Positions 58,301 through 60,511 of a stretch of DNA of 64,000 nucleotides are shown here, in pieces. Origin of the DNA: Epiperipatus broadwayi (taxonomy: Eukaryota; Onychophora; Udeonychophora; Euonychophora; Peripatidae). The stretch lies in the NCBI GenBank assembly GCA_028023455.1, contig JAQFVV010012446.1, positions 5,827,501 through 5,891,500 of the forward strand, in the 5' to 3' direction. The position numbers and the translations under genes are program-made. The notes beneath the pieces are model-generated. The model searched no databases and was not told the DNA's origin. It was given only the letters and a program-made list of their open reading frames with translations. Position 1 is the stretch's first letter. Each line of letters opens with the position of its first letter.

Positions 58301-59289
58301 TAAAATTACTTACATTTAGATTACCCTTTTTGAGATACCACTAACCCCCCCCCACACACACATCAAAAAAAAGTGACCCAAACTTATACTATGTAATTCG
58401 GAGAGTATTTTTTTAATTTTATTTGTAATTCTACATATAAGCATTTTTAAATGTTTTACTAGAAAAGATTAATTAATGCATGATTCAATGTTTTATTATA
58501 GAGAACCTCCGAGTTACTGAGCATGCATTCAACCTGTACAGTCAGATTCAGGCCATTCTTGTTGATTGCTTTGTGTAAATTTATAAATTTACATATTTGA
58601 TTTCTTAAATAACACATTGGGCTCTTTATTTTATTGAAAGTGTTGGAGTTATTAGCGATATGCCATGCCTCTTTAATCTTACACTTTCTATCGTTGCGTT
58701 CCGAACACATTATGTAAGCTAAATTCAAAGGATACCTGTTCAATTTTAAAAATTCTATGAAATTAAGGCATATGAATATTTCTAGAAGTATCATATATCT
58801 ATTGAAGCCAATGAAATATACCTAGAAAGGTGCTGAGACAGATATCTGTTCAATTTAAAAAATTCTATGAAATCAAGGCATATGAATATTTTTGGCAGAG
58901 CAGTTTTAGCTAATGAGAGTTAAATATCTATACATGTTATGTAAGCATTTGAGAGCATTGATTGTTTTTGAATATATATATATATCCATATTCAACTTAA
59001 TTGAAATGTCAATTTCAAGGCAACTCCTTTTTTTGCGTGTGGAAATTATTTTTATCACAATATTTCTTTTTTTATTTTGTAGATGCCGAAAGGTTCAGAT
59101 GAAACTTGGTGTCGTAAACTGTATGATAAATGCAAATCGTCTAAACATTTTGAAAAACCACGTTTATCTAATATCGCTTTTATAATCCATCATTTTGCCG
59201 ACAACGTTCAATACGAGTCTACAGGATTTCTGGAAAAGAACCGTGATACTGTTATTGAAGAACATCTTAACATTTTAAAAGCTAGTCAG
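1309..59289 (+). CDS. MYO5: Class V unconventional myosin heavy chain, partial motor domain (11 exons)
   Basis: The exons 1309-1365, 12044-12188, 20285-20441, 29022-29247, 38853-38960, 39189-39301, 49252-49383, 49748-49881, 57012-57093, 57181-57321 and 59083-59289 join in one frame (1502 nt, about 500 codons). Their product matches the class V myosin motor: P-loop GESGAGKT, switch [10 protein letters not shown], switch II DIYGFE, then [17 protein letters not shown] and the FLEKN segment. Class V myosins are processive actin motors that carry vesicles, organelles and RNA. Every junction is GT-AG and codon phase is kept, with no stop or frameshift, so the gene looks functional. The N-terminus and first exons lie before the window. 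Converter, IQ motifs, coiled coil and globular tail lie after it. The class V assignment rests on remembered family motifs; MYO5 is the vertebrate-style symbol, and the a/b/c paralogue split does not apply to invertebrates. Confidence 0.95.
1689..2077. repeat. Inverted repeat with shared CTGAAGA..GAAAC core
   Basis: The left arm 1689-1737 and right arm 2030-2077 are reverse complements with several mismatches; both contain TTTTGTCAAG and the block GTTTCAAC..CTTCTTCAG. The same core recurs at about 45806, 46471 and 53522. The spacer of about 290 bp is AT-rich. Confidence 0.7.
3481..3815 (-). mobile_element. RTE-type LINE ORF2 3' fragment
   Basis: This antisense copy resembles the fragments at 24484 (+), 36975 (-), 10100 (-) and 44838 (-). 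Shared blocks include TCTCACATGGAGTCTC and the complement of AACTGGATTCCAAGAG. The translated + copy at 24484 shows the C-terminal motifs of an RTE-like reverse transcriptase protein. This one is degraded by stops and T-rich insertions. Confidence 0.65.
3816..5287. other. AT-rich intron with a weak direct repeat
   Basis: No gene is visible. A direct repeat of about 70 bp (4563-4640 and 4771-4838, both with CCTATGCAATATTTTTAAT and a GCTTTAAAAAAT block) lies about 207 bp apart. A G10 tract is at about 4041-4051. Confidence 0.5.
5289..5394 (+). mobile_element. tRNA-derived SINE with poly(A) tail, copy 1
   Basis: About 100 bp closely matching 26567-26677. It starts GTCTTGCATTGG, has an A-box-like TGGTCGAGAGGTCAG, a CTGCC/GGCAG anticodon-type stem and GGCCGATGC, then an A tail. 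GCATTGG and CCGATGC can pair as a 7-bp acceptor stem with one G-T. The T-arm is damaged here (GTTTGCGCCC in place of GTTCGCGTCC). It looks like a tRNA head plus A-tail with no long body. Confidence 0.8.
5395..6900. other. AT-rich intron, no gene seen
   Basis: Nothing codes here. A slightly more GC-rich patch at 6120-6310 with ACACCTGGGTATATCC may be transposon debris, but I cannot assign it. Confidence 0.4.
6910..7880 (-). pseudogene. Unidentified antisense coding remnant
   Basis: On the minus strand a long frame can be followed with few stops. The clearest part (7545-7297, continuing open upstream as [15 protein letters not shown]) includes [18 protein letters not shown] and [13 protein letters not shown]. 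Composition is more GC-rich and protein-like than the flanks. I do not recognise the family. It may be a transposon protein or a retrocopy. No ATG is evident and at least one stop interrupts the upstream part. Confidence 0.45.
8450..8823. repeat. Degenerate repeat with four consensus 5' splice sites
   Basis: Four blocks of the form ATAGRTATRTAGGTAAGTTRTG occur at 8450-8476, 8518-8539, 8665-8686 and 8800-8823, embedded in TA/TG-rich sequence. Each contains AG/GTAAGT, the consensus donor, with junctions after 8463, 8529, 8675 and 8814. Spacing is irregular (about 66-146 bp). Confidence 0.65.
9079..9120 (-). ncRNA. Hammerhead-like motif, family 2 (two core changes)
   Basis: On the minus strand: CCAA, CAGATGA (U4 changed), stem II GTGCT-ggttc-AGCAC (5 bp, perfect), AAAA (G12 changed), stem III ATA/TAT, then A and TTGG pairing with CCAA. 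The perfect G-C at stem II positions 10.1/11.1, compared with G-T in the two + copies, is a paired or compensatory change. Predicted inactive. Confidence 0.55.
9394..9435 (+). ncRNA. Hammerhead-like motif, family 2 (C3 changed)
   Basis: CCAA 9394-9397, TTGATGA 9398-9404 (core C3 is T), stem II GTGCT/AGCAT 9405-9409 with 9415-9419, GAA 9420-9422, stem III ATA-TG-TAT 9423-9430, cleavage base A9431, then TTGG pairing with CCAA. Every element of a 42-nt hammerhead is present except C3. Probably inactive. Confidence 0.6.
10100..10275 (-). mobile_element. RTE-type LINE 3' fragment
   Basis: A degraded antisense copy of the LINE seen at 3481, 24484, 36975 and 44838. It has CCACAACAGGATCAAAG, then CCCCCATCCATCTTACAC and TTGAGATTCAGTTTAAT in the same order. 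Confidence 0.55.
10539..10916 (+). pseudogene. Penelope-like element C-terminal open frame
   Basis: A 125-codon open frame ends in [17 protein letters not shown], then [15 protein letters not shown]. The KxKIKEAyxIxNNxxxMN signature is shared with 839-955, 58459-58794 (minus) and 52690-53215 (minus), and fits the region after the GIY-YIG endonuclease of Penelope-like retroelements. The N-terminal part does not look coding. No reverse transcriptase is seen. A hammerhead-like site follows at 10962. Confidence 0.55.
10962..10997 (+). ncRNA. Degenerate hammerhead-like motif downstream of Penelope fragment
   Basis: CC 10962-10963, TTGATAA 10964-10970 (C3 and G8 changed), unpaired G, stem II GACTC-gtaa-GAGTT (5 bp, GNRA-type loop), GAA 10986-10988, stem III AG-CG-CT, cleavage base T10995, GG pairing with CC. 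It lies 46 nt after the stop of the Penelope-like frame on the same strand, where hammerheads are reported in such elements. Two core changes make activity unlikely. Confidence 0.45.
12044..12188 (+). CDS. MYO5: MYO5 exon B (VAINPY region)
   Basis: A 145-nt exon with acceptor TTAG and donor GTCAG. It encodes [16 protein letters not shown], then [16 protein letters not shown], both class V signatures in the N-terminal motor subdomain just before the P-loop. It ends with AG of an Arg codon completed by the first base of the next exon. The donor GTCAGA is weaker than the others. Reading through it gives an apparent open frame to about 12234, which is intronic. Confidence 0.95.
12538..12870. repeat. 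Near-perfect palindrome, two 163-bp arms and 7-nt loop
   Basis: Arm 12538-12700 and arm 12708-12870 are reverse complements with about seven mismatches by eye; the loop is GGATATT. Ends read TAAACCACTAAACATCAC and its complement. Each arm is the tail module of HHR family 1, so this is a tail-to-tail inverted junction. A transcript of intron 2 would form a hairpin here. Confidence 0.92.
12701..13245 (+). mobile_element. HHR family 1 repeat, tail-body-ribozyme-partial tail
   Basis: The tail (12701-12870) runs straight into the body (ACCAATCCTGCCTAATAGG at about 12873), then the hammerhead at 13111-13152, then a shortened tail to about 13245. The same body and ribozyme occur at 37790 and 60225. 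GATATTGGATGA recurs at 12702 and 13151, giving a 449-bp period. No coding capacity is seen. The structure resembles a non-autonomous Penelope-like or retrozyme repeat. Confidence 0.75.
13111..13152 (+). ncRNA. Candidate hammerhead ribozyme, family 1 copy 1
   Basis: Stem I TCCTCA (13111-13116) pairs with TGGGGA (13147-13152). The core CTGATGA is at 13117-13123, stem II TGGC-cacaa-GCCA at 13124-13136, GAA at 13137-13139, stem III AC-TA-GT at 13140-13145, and cleavage base C13146 in a GTC triplet. All conserved core positions are present. The 10.1/11.1 pair is T-A where G-C is usual. Cleavage would fall between 13146 and 13147. Confidence 0.7.
13246..15360. other. AT-rich intron, minor repeat debris
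   Basis: A short direct repeat of TTCTTTCATAAAAAGAAAG with following AACCATAATAAAA is at 13558-13590 and 13723-13756. A fragment of the HHR-1 tail (AACATCACATGATCACCA) lies at about 14373-14391. No gene is visible. Confidence 0.45.
15365..15791 (-). mobile_element. hAT-like element terminus
   Basis: Read on the minus strand, the end at 15791 starts CAGGGGTATCCAACATGTGG, then CCCAGAATGG, the style of terminal inverted repeat found in hAT transposons. GAGCCACACATTGAATACAC at 15371-15390 is a degraded second copy of the motif in the same orientation. No transposase is visible and the other end is not clear. Confidence 0.45.
15792..17600. other. AT-rich intron, nothing recognised
   Basis: Very AT-rich sequence with short A and T tracts. 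Open frames here (for example near 16421) have no protein-like features. Confidence 0.4.
17611..17790 (+). mobile_element. HHR family 1 repeat, 5'-truncated
   Basis: The copy begins exactly at the ribozyme core CTGATGA (17611), continues AAGC-cacaa-GCTA, GAAACTAGTC, then the tail (ATTGGATGGGTAGGC) to GTGATGTTTAGTG near 17785. Stem II is AGC/GCT instead of GGC/GCC, a compensatory change. The stem I partner is lost, so it should be inactive. Confidence 0.7.
17791..19490. other. AT-rich intron, nothing recognised
   Basis: No coding signal. A GC-richer patch at 18475-18590 with a tRNA-like look on the minus strand is too weak to call. Confidence 0.4.
19495..20024. mobile_element. mariner-derived MITE, copy 1
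   Basis: The left end CACAATGTGTCCCAATAAAA at 19499 is an imperfect inverted match to the right end near 20016 (complement CACAATATGTTCCAGTGAAA), both next to TA. Inside, 19655-19790 carries a broken relative of the helix-turn-helix segment seen at 40650 (GAAATGTTTGAAATGATTC shared). The bulk of the transposase is missing. Confidence 0.55.
20285..20441 (+). CDS. MYO5: MYO5 exon C (P-loop)
   Basis: A 157-nt exon that holds the ATP-binding P-loop GESGAGKT at 20316-20339, preceded by ERNQSIIVS and followed by [13 protein letters not shown] and [11 protein letters not shown]. The acceptor lies after an AT-rich tract ending TTTTTAG; the donor is GTTAG. The exon ends in phase 0. All P-loop residues needed for nucleotide binding are present. 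Confidence 0.97.
20442..24480. other. AT-rich intron 3 (first half), nothing recognised
   Basis: TA and A tracts dominate. Short open frames at 21703, 22393, 23384 and 24151 lack motifs and look like chance. No tRNA, repeat pair or coding remnant could be defined. Confidence 0.4.
24484..24785 (+). mobile_element. RTE-type LINE ORF2 C-terminal fragment (sense)
   Basis: The + strand reads [20 protein letters not shown], then [24 protein letters not shown] and a tail. The QRSMxRxMLGVxxRDR and RPxxRW blocks are typical of the C-terminus of RTE/craft-like reverse transcriptase proteins. Stops (for example after NTW and after RWMK) show it is dead. This copy lets the antisense copies be identified. 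Confidence 0.75.
24790..26565. other. AT-rich intron with a CA/TA microsatellite
   Basis: A short CA-rich then TA-rich microsatellite is at 25238-25276. Otherwise no feature is supported. Confidence 0.4.
26567..26677 (+). mobile_element. tRNA-derived SINE with poly(A) tail, copy 2
   Basis: This is the better preserved copy. GCATTGG and CCGATGC form a 7-bp acceptor-type stem with one G-T, a D-arm-like TGGTTGAGAGGTCAG follows, then CTGCC/GGCAG, and a T-arm TCGGG-TTCGCGT-CCCGG. An A tail of about 13 follows TATGACACTT. It folds as a nearly complete tRNA, though the 11-nt anticodon loop is too long for a working tRNA. Same strand as copy 1. Confidence 0.85.
26700..27690. other. AT-rich intron, nothing recognised
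   Basis: AATAAATA-type short repeats (27330-27500) but no gene-like signal. Confidence 0.35.
27700..28170 (+). pseudogene. Unidentified coding remnant (possible retrocopy)
   Basis: Two overlapping + frames look protein-coding: one from 27704 ([16 protein letters not shown], ending in a Cys-rich CACG stretch) and one open from before 27861 to 28178 ([20 protein letters not shown], then [20 protein letters not shown] and [10 protein letters not shown]). Local GC is clearly higher than the flanks. The frame switch near 27800-27860 suggests a frameshift. I do not recognise the protein. Absence of splice-like structure fits a processed copy or an unknown transposon gene. Confidence 0.45.
28180..29000. 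other. AT-rich intron, nothing recognised
   Basis: An exact 22-bp tandem duplication containing ACCTATTCTATAG occurs at about 28625-28678. No gene is visible. Confidence 0.4.
29022..29247 (+). CDS. MYO5: MYO5 exon D (switch I)
   Basis: A 226-nt exon that starts [18 protein letters not shown]; switch [10 protein letters not shown] is at 29049-29075. It continues through [19 protein letters not shown] and [13 protein letters not shown], near-invariant in class V myosins. Acceptor CCTAG, donor GTGAG. It ends with the first base of a Ser codon finished in the next exon. Confidence 0.97.
29248..30815. other. Intron 4 start, nothing recognised
   Basis: AT-rich. A GC-richer patch at 29690-29830 is not assignable. 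Confidence 0.4.
30816..30823. repeat. Target-site duplication, left
   Basis: ATATATTA, identical to 33719-33726. Confidence 0.85.
31293..32160 (+). pseudogene. Merlin transposase (ISXO2-like), frameshifted
   Basis: The ATG at 31293 opens a 165-codon frame with a [19 protein letters not shown] zinc-ribbon-like N-terminus and [16 protein letters not shown] with the first catalytic Asp. A frameshift at the G6 run (31772-31777) moves to the frame with [20 protein letters not shown] (second Asp). Another shift near 31930 leads to [20 protein letters not shown] (third acidic residue), followed by an in-frame TGA and a last shift near 32110. The DDE triad is recognisable but no complete protein can be made. 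Family length is about 250-300 residues. Confidence 0.85.
32308..33388. mobile_element. Nested inverted-repeat element inside Merlin
   Basis: CACCTGGGTCTC at 32314-32325, next to TATATA, is mirrored by GAGACCCAGGTG at 33371-33382, also next to TATATA. The match continues inward (TTTTTATGCG versus CGCGTAAAAC). About 1.07 kb, no coding frame, with several TTTGCGCGAATTTT-like repeats inside. A TA target is likely but cannot be separated from the TA run. Confidence 0.6.
32383..32478. repeat. Hairpin inside the nested element
   Basis: GAAGTCGAACTTCGATATTG, then TGCTATTACTTT, is mirrored by AAAGTAATAGCACATTATTG, then GAATTCGACTTTC, around a 30-nt loop. Confidence 0.65.
33408..33503. repeat. A-rich tandem repeat, 2 units of about 48 bp
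   Basis: Unit: AAAAGCG, a run of A, GGTACTT or GCTACTT, a run of A, then GACCGTAATC. It sits between the nested element and the right Merlin end. Confidence 0.6.
33719..33726. repeat. Target-site duplication, right
   Basis: ATATATTA, identical to 30816-30823. Confidence 0.85.
33730..35345. other. AT-rich intron, nothing recognised
   Basis: No coding or repeat structure that I can define, other than ordinary AT-rich sequence. Confidence 0.4.
35352..35531. repeat. 60-bp tandem repeat, 3 diverged units
   Basis: Units start at 35352, 35412 and 35472 with CAATAATCGTAAGG, AATAATAACTATAAAGG and CAATAATTATAAGG, each followed by TTGGYMTT..GGTC-like, CCTAA and a TATAC-like end. Period is 60 bp with much divergence. 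Confidence 0.55.
35540..36960. other. AT-rich intron, nothing recognised
   Basis: A-rich purine stretch at 36590-36780. The open frame near 36277 (minus) is low-complexity. Confidence 0.4.
36975..37523 (-). mobile_element. RTE-type LINE ORF2 C-terminal part (antisense)
   Basis: The minus strand reads [16 protein letters not shown], then [11 protein letters not shown], the KYLG..EIxxRIxxA..AF pattern of RTE-like reverse transcriptases after the palm domain. It is followed by a degenerate version of the C-terminal block seen at 24484. Interrupted by stops. The RT part lies at 37607-37760. Confidence 0.7.
37524..37606 (+). mobile_element. HHR family 1 tail fragment inside the LINE
   Basis: GTGGCAATACGTATAGTGAG to GGTGATCATGTGATGTTTAT is the tail end of HHR family 1. 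It matches 38140-38180 at one end and 37762-37785 at the other. It separates the LINE RT segment from its C-terminal segment. Confidence 0.65.
37607..37760 (-). mobile_element. RTE-type LINE reverse-transcriptase palm fragment
   Basis: The minus strand reads [18 protein letters not shown], then [20 protein letters not shown]. This matches the xLxFADDIVLIAxxxEELQxML pattern around the RT catalytic box; here the Asp pair is degenerate. It continues into 37523-36975 on the other side of the inserted HHR-1 fragment. Confidence 0.65.
37762..38180 (+). mobile_element. HHR family 1 repeat, copy 2
   Basis: The tail end (CATGTGATGTTTATTGG) is followed directly by the body (ACCAATCCTGCCTAATAGG), the ribozyme at 38032-38073 and the tail through GGCATCCATTGATTATTC to about 38180. 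Same order and strand as at 12701-13245 and 60145-60760. Confidence 0.75.
38032..38073 (+). ncRNA. Candidate hammerhead ribozyme, family 1 copy 2
   Basis: TCTTCA 38032-38037 pairs with TGGGGA 38068-38073 (two G-T wobbles). CTGATGA is at 38038-38044, stem II A-GCC-cacaa-GCC-A (one C-C mismatch), GAA at 38058-38060, ACTAGT, then C38067 in a GTC triplet. The core is intact, but the weakened stem II makes activity less likely than copies 1 and 3. Confidence 0.6.
38190..38850. other. AT-rich intron end
   Basis: Nothing recognised before the acceptor of the exon at 38853. Confidence 0.4.
38853..38960 (+). CDS. MYO5: MYO5 exon E (upper 50 kDa loop)
   Basis: A 108-nt exon with acceptor GTGCAG and donor GTAAA. 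It encodes a segment containing [14 protein letters not shown], then [18 protein letters not shown], equivalent to the FNYTKQGGSP..GVDDA..LLG stretch of vertebrate myosin Va. Sequence is more divergent here, as expected for this surface loop. A 228-nt intron follows. Confidence 0.93.
39189..39301 (+). CDS. MYO5: MYO5 exon F ([14 protein letters not shown])
   Basis: A 113-nt exon with acceptor TTACAG and donor GTAAG. It carries [17 protein letters not shown], the conserved helix of the upper 50 kDa domain (IFRILAGILHLGNV in vertebrates), then a short acidic, divergent stretch. It ends in phase 0. Confidence 0.95.
39302..40425. other. Intron 6 start, nothing recognised
   Basis: Short frames (39512 plus, 39850 and 40080 minus) are membrane-like only because of T-richness. 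Confidence 0.4.
40432..40975 (+). mobile_element. mariner-derived element, copy 2, with HTH remnant
   Basis: Related to 19495-20024 along its length (AAAAAGTGACTGACGAC, TAGCTATTTACCAC, GAAATGTTTGAAATGATTC). At 40650-40800 the frame reads [20 protein letters not shown], then QECFQ, matching the KTATEtyEMI..A....QvF start of the mariner/SETMAR helix-turn-helix. Stops follow and the catalytic domain is missing. Ends are worn. Confidence 0.6.
41000..43070. other. Intron with two unrecognised open frames
   Basis: Two adjacent + frames (41364-41588 with [18 protein letters not shown], and 41627-41839 with [20 protein letters not shown]) are slightly GC-richer than the flanks. I see no family motif. 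They may be remnants of one transposon gene. The rest is AT-rich. Confidence 0.35.
43079..43460. repeat. Direct repeat of about 45 bp, 335 bp apart
   Basis: GTGCTCAATTAGCTTGAAAG, then GCTGATATTTGAATGTA, occurs at about 43084-43121 and 43419-43456. A CACACGCGTGC block follows the second copy. Possibly the ends of a small element. Confidence 0.5.
43480..44340. other. AT-rich intron, nothing recognised
   Basis: No gene-like signal. Confidence 0.35.
44365..44530 (+). mobile_element. SINE-like fragment
   Basis: GC-rich 165 bp with CCGATCCTGGGATC, GCTCGGGAATTCATAAGAAG and CCGAGTCGGAAATGCTC. A related piece with GCTCGAGAGTTCATAAGAAG is at 61745-61830. The 60-codon open frame here reads through this repeat and is not a gene. 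Confidence 0.45.
44838..44985 (-). mobile_element. RTE-type LINE 3' fragment
   Basis: Antisense copy of the LINE at 24484 and 3481: AACCATTATCATTAATACAT, AGGTGAAGTTCTCTCC and GCCATCCATCTCGCATATAG in the same order. Confidence 0.55.
44990..45800. other. AT-rich intron, nothing recognised
   Basis: No coding or repeat structure that I can support. Confidence 0.35.
46020..46290 (+). repeat. Direct repeat with tRNA-like part
   Basis: GATTTCAGTTCTAGC..GAGCAGTAAAGCCATT (46068-46130) recurs as GATTTCAGTGCTGGC..AAGCAGTAAAGCCATT (46218-46287). Upstream of the second copy, TAGGTAGAAGATTAGACTC and GGTTTCGATTTC resemble tRNA A and B boxes. Probably a decayed tRNA-derived SINE. Confidence 0.45.
46397..46621. 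repeat. Hairpin, 88-bp arms and 49-nt loop
   Basis: 46397-46484 and 46534-46621 are reverse complements with few mismatches (ATACACATCAATGCAAAC versus GTTTGCATTGATGTGTAT). The inner part contains the CTGATGA..AAAC core on the minus strand, with stem GACT/AGTC. Confidence 0.85.
47028..47160. repeat. Hairpin, 50-bp arms
   Basis: 47028-47077 pairs with 47111-47160 (TAAGACTATGTGCCTG versus CAGGCACATAGTCTTA). A direct copy of the loop and right arm, plus flank, recurs at 47421-47548 (loop and right arm from about 47080 to 47202). Confidence 0.8.
47421..47548. repeat. Direct repeat of 47080-47202
   Basis: TCTTGTGTTAAAGATTTGCA, ATAGCCTTAATAAATATTAC and TTTATAAATATAATTATTAC are shared with the upstream copy about 340 bp away. 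Confidence 0.75.
47556..47755. repeat. 200-bp palindromic element, copy 1
   Basis: Outer ATTTGCATATGTTTGTT pairs with AACAAACATGTGCAAAT; TTTCTGTATAACCTAAA pairs with the TTTAGGTTATAAAG block. The centre holds AAGTTTGCCATAATC. A second copy is at 63057-63245. Confidence 0.75.
47843..47952 (+). mobile_element. HHR family 1 fragment
   Basis: A reversed tail tip (AACATCACATGATCACCAT) is joined directly to the forward tail (TATTGGATGAGAAGGCACTA to TGTATGGAGAGTTTTGCC). No ribozyme is present. Confidence 0.65.
48060..48690 (-). mobile_element. RTE-type LINE endonuclease fragment (antisense)
   Basis: The minus strand reads [20 protein letters not shown], then [11 protein letters not shown], matching the QVYAPTSdyed..v..FYe.L pattern of the RTE-like APE endonuclease. 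It is followed by a degenerate DWNA block and an NVRLRSxH-like end. Stops and frame changes interrupt it. It is the 5' part of the same class of element whose 3' parts lie elsewhere. Confidence 0.65.
48934..49082. repeat. Imperfect (AGT)n trinucleotide repeat
   Basis: About 150 bp of GTT, then mainly AGT/AGC units such as GTAGTAGTACTAGCAGTAG, ending in GATGATGAT. It lies 170 bp before the exon at 49252. Confidence 0.8.
49252..49383 (+). CDS. MYO5: MYO5 exon G (upper 50 kDa domain)
   Basis: A 132-nt exon (44 codons, phase 0 at both ends) after a 17-base T tract and CCAG; the donor is GTTAG. It encodes [19 protein letters not shown], then a TKPLTVNQ end, equivalent to CELMGVDYEEMCHWLCHRK..KPISKLQA in myosin Va. 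A 364-nt intron follows. Confidence 0.94.
49748..49881 (+). CDS. MYO5: MYO5 exon H (first half of switch II)
   Basis: A 134-nt exon that encodes [18 protein letters not shown] and then FIGVLDIYG. The last two bases begin the Gly codon of switch II, completed 7.1 kb downstream at 57012. Acceptor TTTCAG, donor GTAAG. All expected residues are present. Confidence 0.97.
49882..52110. other. Intron 8 start, nothing recognised
   Basis: Contains a C10-type tract (about 50660-50671) and TA/GA microsatellites. Open frames at 50997-51714 lack motifs. Confidence 0.4.
52536..52576 (+). ncRNA. Candidate hammerhead ribozyme, family 2 (intact core)
   Basis: CAA 52536-52538 pairs with TTG 52573-52575. CTGATGA is at 52539-52545, stem II GTGCT-ggttt-AGCAT (52546-52560, one G-T), GAA at 52561-52563, stem III ATA-TT-TAT 52564-52571, cleavage base A52572 (ATA triplet). 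All core positions are present. Stem I is short here (the fourth pair is G-G), so activity may be low. It lies on the strand opposite the Penelope coding remnant. Confidence 0.6.
52690..53215 (-). pseudogene. Penelope-like GIY-YIG endonuclease region, degraded
   Basis: The minus strand shows [20 protein letters not shown], then AIYCGES, fitting the vYkI.C..C...YiGeT start of a Penelope-type GIY-YIG domain. Then, in another frame, [15 protein letters not shown] and [12 protein letters not shown], then [20 protein letters not shown], the H..lGH.f....vk..E....kRK.KEA..I.N...iN end. Frameshifts and at least one stop make it non-coding. Confidence 0.65.
53468..53759. repeat. Near-perfect hairpin, 134-bp arms and 24-nt loop
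   Basis: 53468-53601 and 53626-53759 are reverse complements with about three mismatches by eye (TCCATGCACTTTATTACTG versus CAGTAATAAAGTGCATGGA). The A/T-rich loop contains TAGAAATTTTTG. The arms carry the CTGAAGA..AAAC core shared with 1689, 45806 and 46471. Confidence 0.92.
53987..55065. mobile_element. GC-richer insertion, possible LTR-type fragment
   Basis: Base composition shifts sharply, with CpG-bearing stretches such as GCCATCGGCCCGACAAAG and CCTACGGGAGCACCC. The left limit TGTAACGGTC and right limit near AAACGTAACA, plus CTCTGGCGACTCTC at about 55140, loosely resemble an LTR and primer-site region of a Ty3-like element. No second LTR, clear target duplication or coding domain was found. 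The open frames at 54731 and 54789 overlap on opposite strands and look incidental. Confidence 0.35.
55170..57000. other. Intron 8 end, nothing recognised
   Basis: A patch with CAGCAGCAGCAGC (55745) and mixed composition to 55970 might belong to the preceding insertion. The rest is AT-rich. Confidence 0.35.
57012..57093 (+). CDS. MYO5: MYO5 exon I (second half of switch II, relay helix)
   Basis: An 82-nt exon that completes DIYGFE and reads [20 protein letters not shown] followed by LQQQFNQ, an almost invariant myosin segment. Acceptor TGTAG, donor GTTAG. An 87-nt intron follows, the shortest in the window. Confidence 0.97.
57181..57321 (+). CDS. MYO5: MYO5 exon J (lower 50 kDa domain)
   Basis: A 141-nt exon (47 codons, phase 0) that begins [20 protein letters not shown] and continues [14 protein letters not shown] and [12 protein letters not shown]. 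This is the relay helix exit and the actin-binding lower 50 kDa domain. Acceptor TTATAG, donor GTTAG. Confidence 0.97.
57628..58322. repeat. Diverged repeat, three copies
   Basis: TATTATAATGAAATAAATTT, GTAAGTGTTATAATAT or AATAAGTATTATAATAT, then an AAAAAT-rich and ATTGCAAAAAA block appear at 57628-57830, 57858-57992 and 58218-58322. Spacing is irregular and copies are diverged. Confidence 0.5.
58459..58794 (-). pseudogene. Penelope-like C-terminal open frame
   Basis: A 111-codon minus frame with [20 protein letters not shown], then [14 protein letters not shown]. It shares the KCKIKEaxxIxNNxxxxN signature with 10539-10916 and the degraded copy at 52690. The tail after that is likely read-through of non-coding sequence. 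A related piece of its flank is repeated directly at 58842-58899. Confidence 0.5.
58731..58899. repeat. Direct repeat, about 55 bp, period about 111
   Basis: CTGTTCAATTT, AAAATTCTATGAAAT and AAGGCATATGAATATTT appear at 58737-58786 and 58848-58892. Confidence 0.6.
59083..59289 (+). CDS. MYO5: MYO5 exon K (helix-loop-helix of lower 50 kDa domain)
   Basis: A 207-nt exon (69 codons) that begins MPKGSDETW, continues FEKPRLSN and [20 protein letters not shown], and ends LNILKASQ at donor GTATA. It corresponds to the segment before loop 2 of myosin V. No further exon is visible to 64000, so loop 2, the SH1/SH2 helices and the converter lie beyond the window. Confidence 0.97.
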
Positions 59290-60130
59290 GTATATTTATT
59301 AAATCCTCTTTATATAAATTTAATAATCTTTAAATAAAAACAGATATGTAACTATGTTGATCATTGATAATTCCAAAGTTTTGGGTTTCCAGTCTTTATG
59401 AATTACAATTTTTTCAGATAATATCATTTTATAACAGTCATTTTAAAAAAGACCCATAGAAGCTTTAAAAGCAATAATTTGGAGTGTTTTATTAACCAAA
59501 GAAAAATTAAACGGTAACTTATTAAATAATTTTACTGAAAAAAATTTCCAATTAAAAAAAAATATAAATTTATTATCTACAGTGTTTATAAAAGCTTGCT
59601 GCTTTTCCATTATTTTATTAAAGTTAATACCTTATTTAGTTAATTAACTTAGCTGATTTCTATTACACTGAAGCTGCTTACTATACTGTAACAATATACA
59701 TGGCTTCAATTATATGCTATCCAAAAAAAATGTAAACAAACAAACAAACAAAAAAAATATTAATAGTAATAAATTTAATATATTTTGCAGTACACAAGCA
59801 GCCTTTTTTTTTTTTTTTTGAGCACCATATGCAGTTTAAAGAAAAAAAAAAAATTAAAATTTATAAATAAATTTTACAATATGCTTGTAGTCGTTTTTGT
59901 GTCACGGACTTTCTTACATGATCATGTTTATTATTTAAAATTCTTTGATTTATGTAGAAAGCATATATATGTTATGCTTCCTTTATTATCTTTACTGAAC
60001 TTGATGTGCAGTATTTTGCATAATAAAATGTTTTCTGTTCATAACGCTAAAAATTTTCAAAATTTAAGAGCATACTTAAAGTTGATTCTGATTTAAAAAT
60101 ATCCAAACAATTAGAGAGATCATAGTTTCT
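59290..60130. other. Intron 11 start, nothing recognised
   Basis: AT-rich with homopolymer runs. The open frame at 59785 shows no motif. Confidence 0.4.
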
Positions 60131-60469
60131 TGATAATGAGACTAAAACAGGCAAAAATGTCCATGCAGTAGTGCCACTCAGTGCAAGCCAAAGTAATCAA
60201 TGGATGCCAGAAGGCTTAATTGATTTAATACCAATTCTGTCTAATAGGATAGTGGTGGTTATGGTTATTAAAGACCAAAGACACCAAAATGTATGGGTAG
60301 GGAACTGATTTCAGACCTGTATGATTATATAAGCTAATGAGCATGGATTGAAAATATTGTGTTTTCAATTTTAGATTCATAGTTTTGTAATTAAGTAGAG
60401 ATAAAAGGTGGCTGCTGGAGGATTGCATTAGATCCTAAGATCTAGATGCGATGCTCTCAGATCCAAGGC

Positions 60470-60511
60470 TCCTCACTGATGAAAGCTACAAGCTAGAAAC
60501 TAGTCTGGGGA
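60470..60511 (+). ncRNA. Candidate hammerhead ribozyme, family 1 copy 3
   Basis: TCCTCA 60470-60475 pairs with TGGGGA 60506-60511. CTGATGA is at 60476-60482, stem II A-AGC-tacaa-GCT-A, GAA at 60496-60498, ACTAGT 60499-60504, cleavage base C60505 (GTC). The AGC/GCT pairing replaces GGC/GCC of copy 1, a double change that keeps the stem. The A-A pair at the base of stem II is unusual. Confidence 0.68.
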
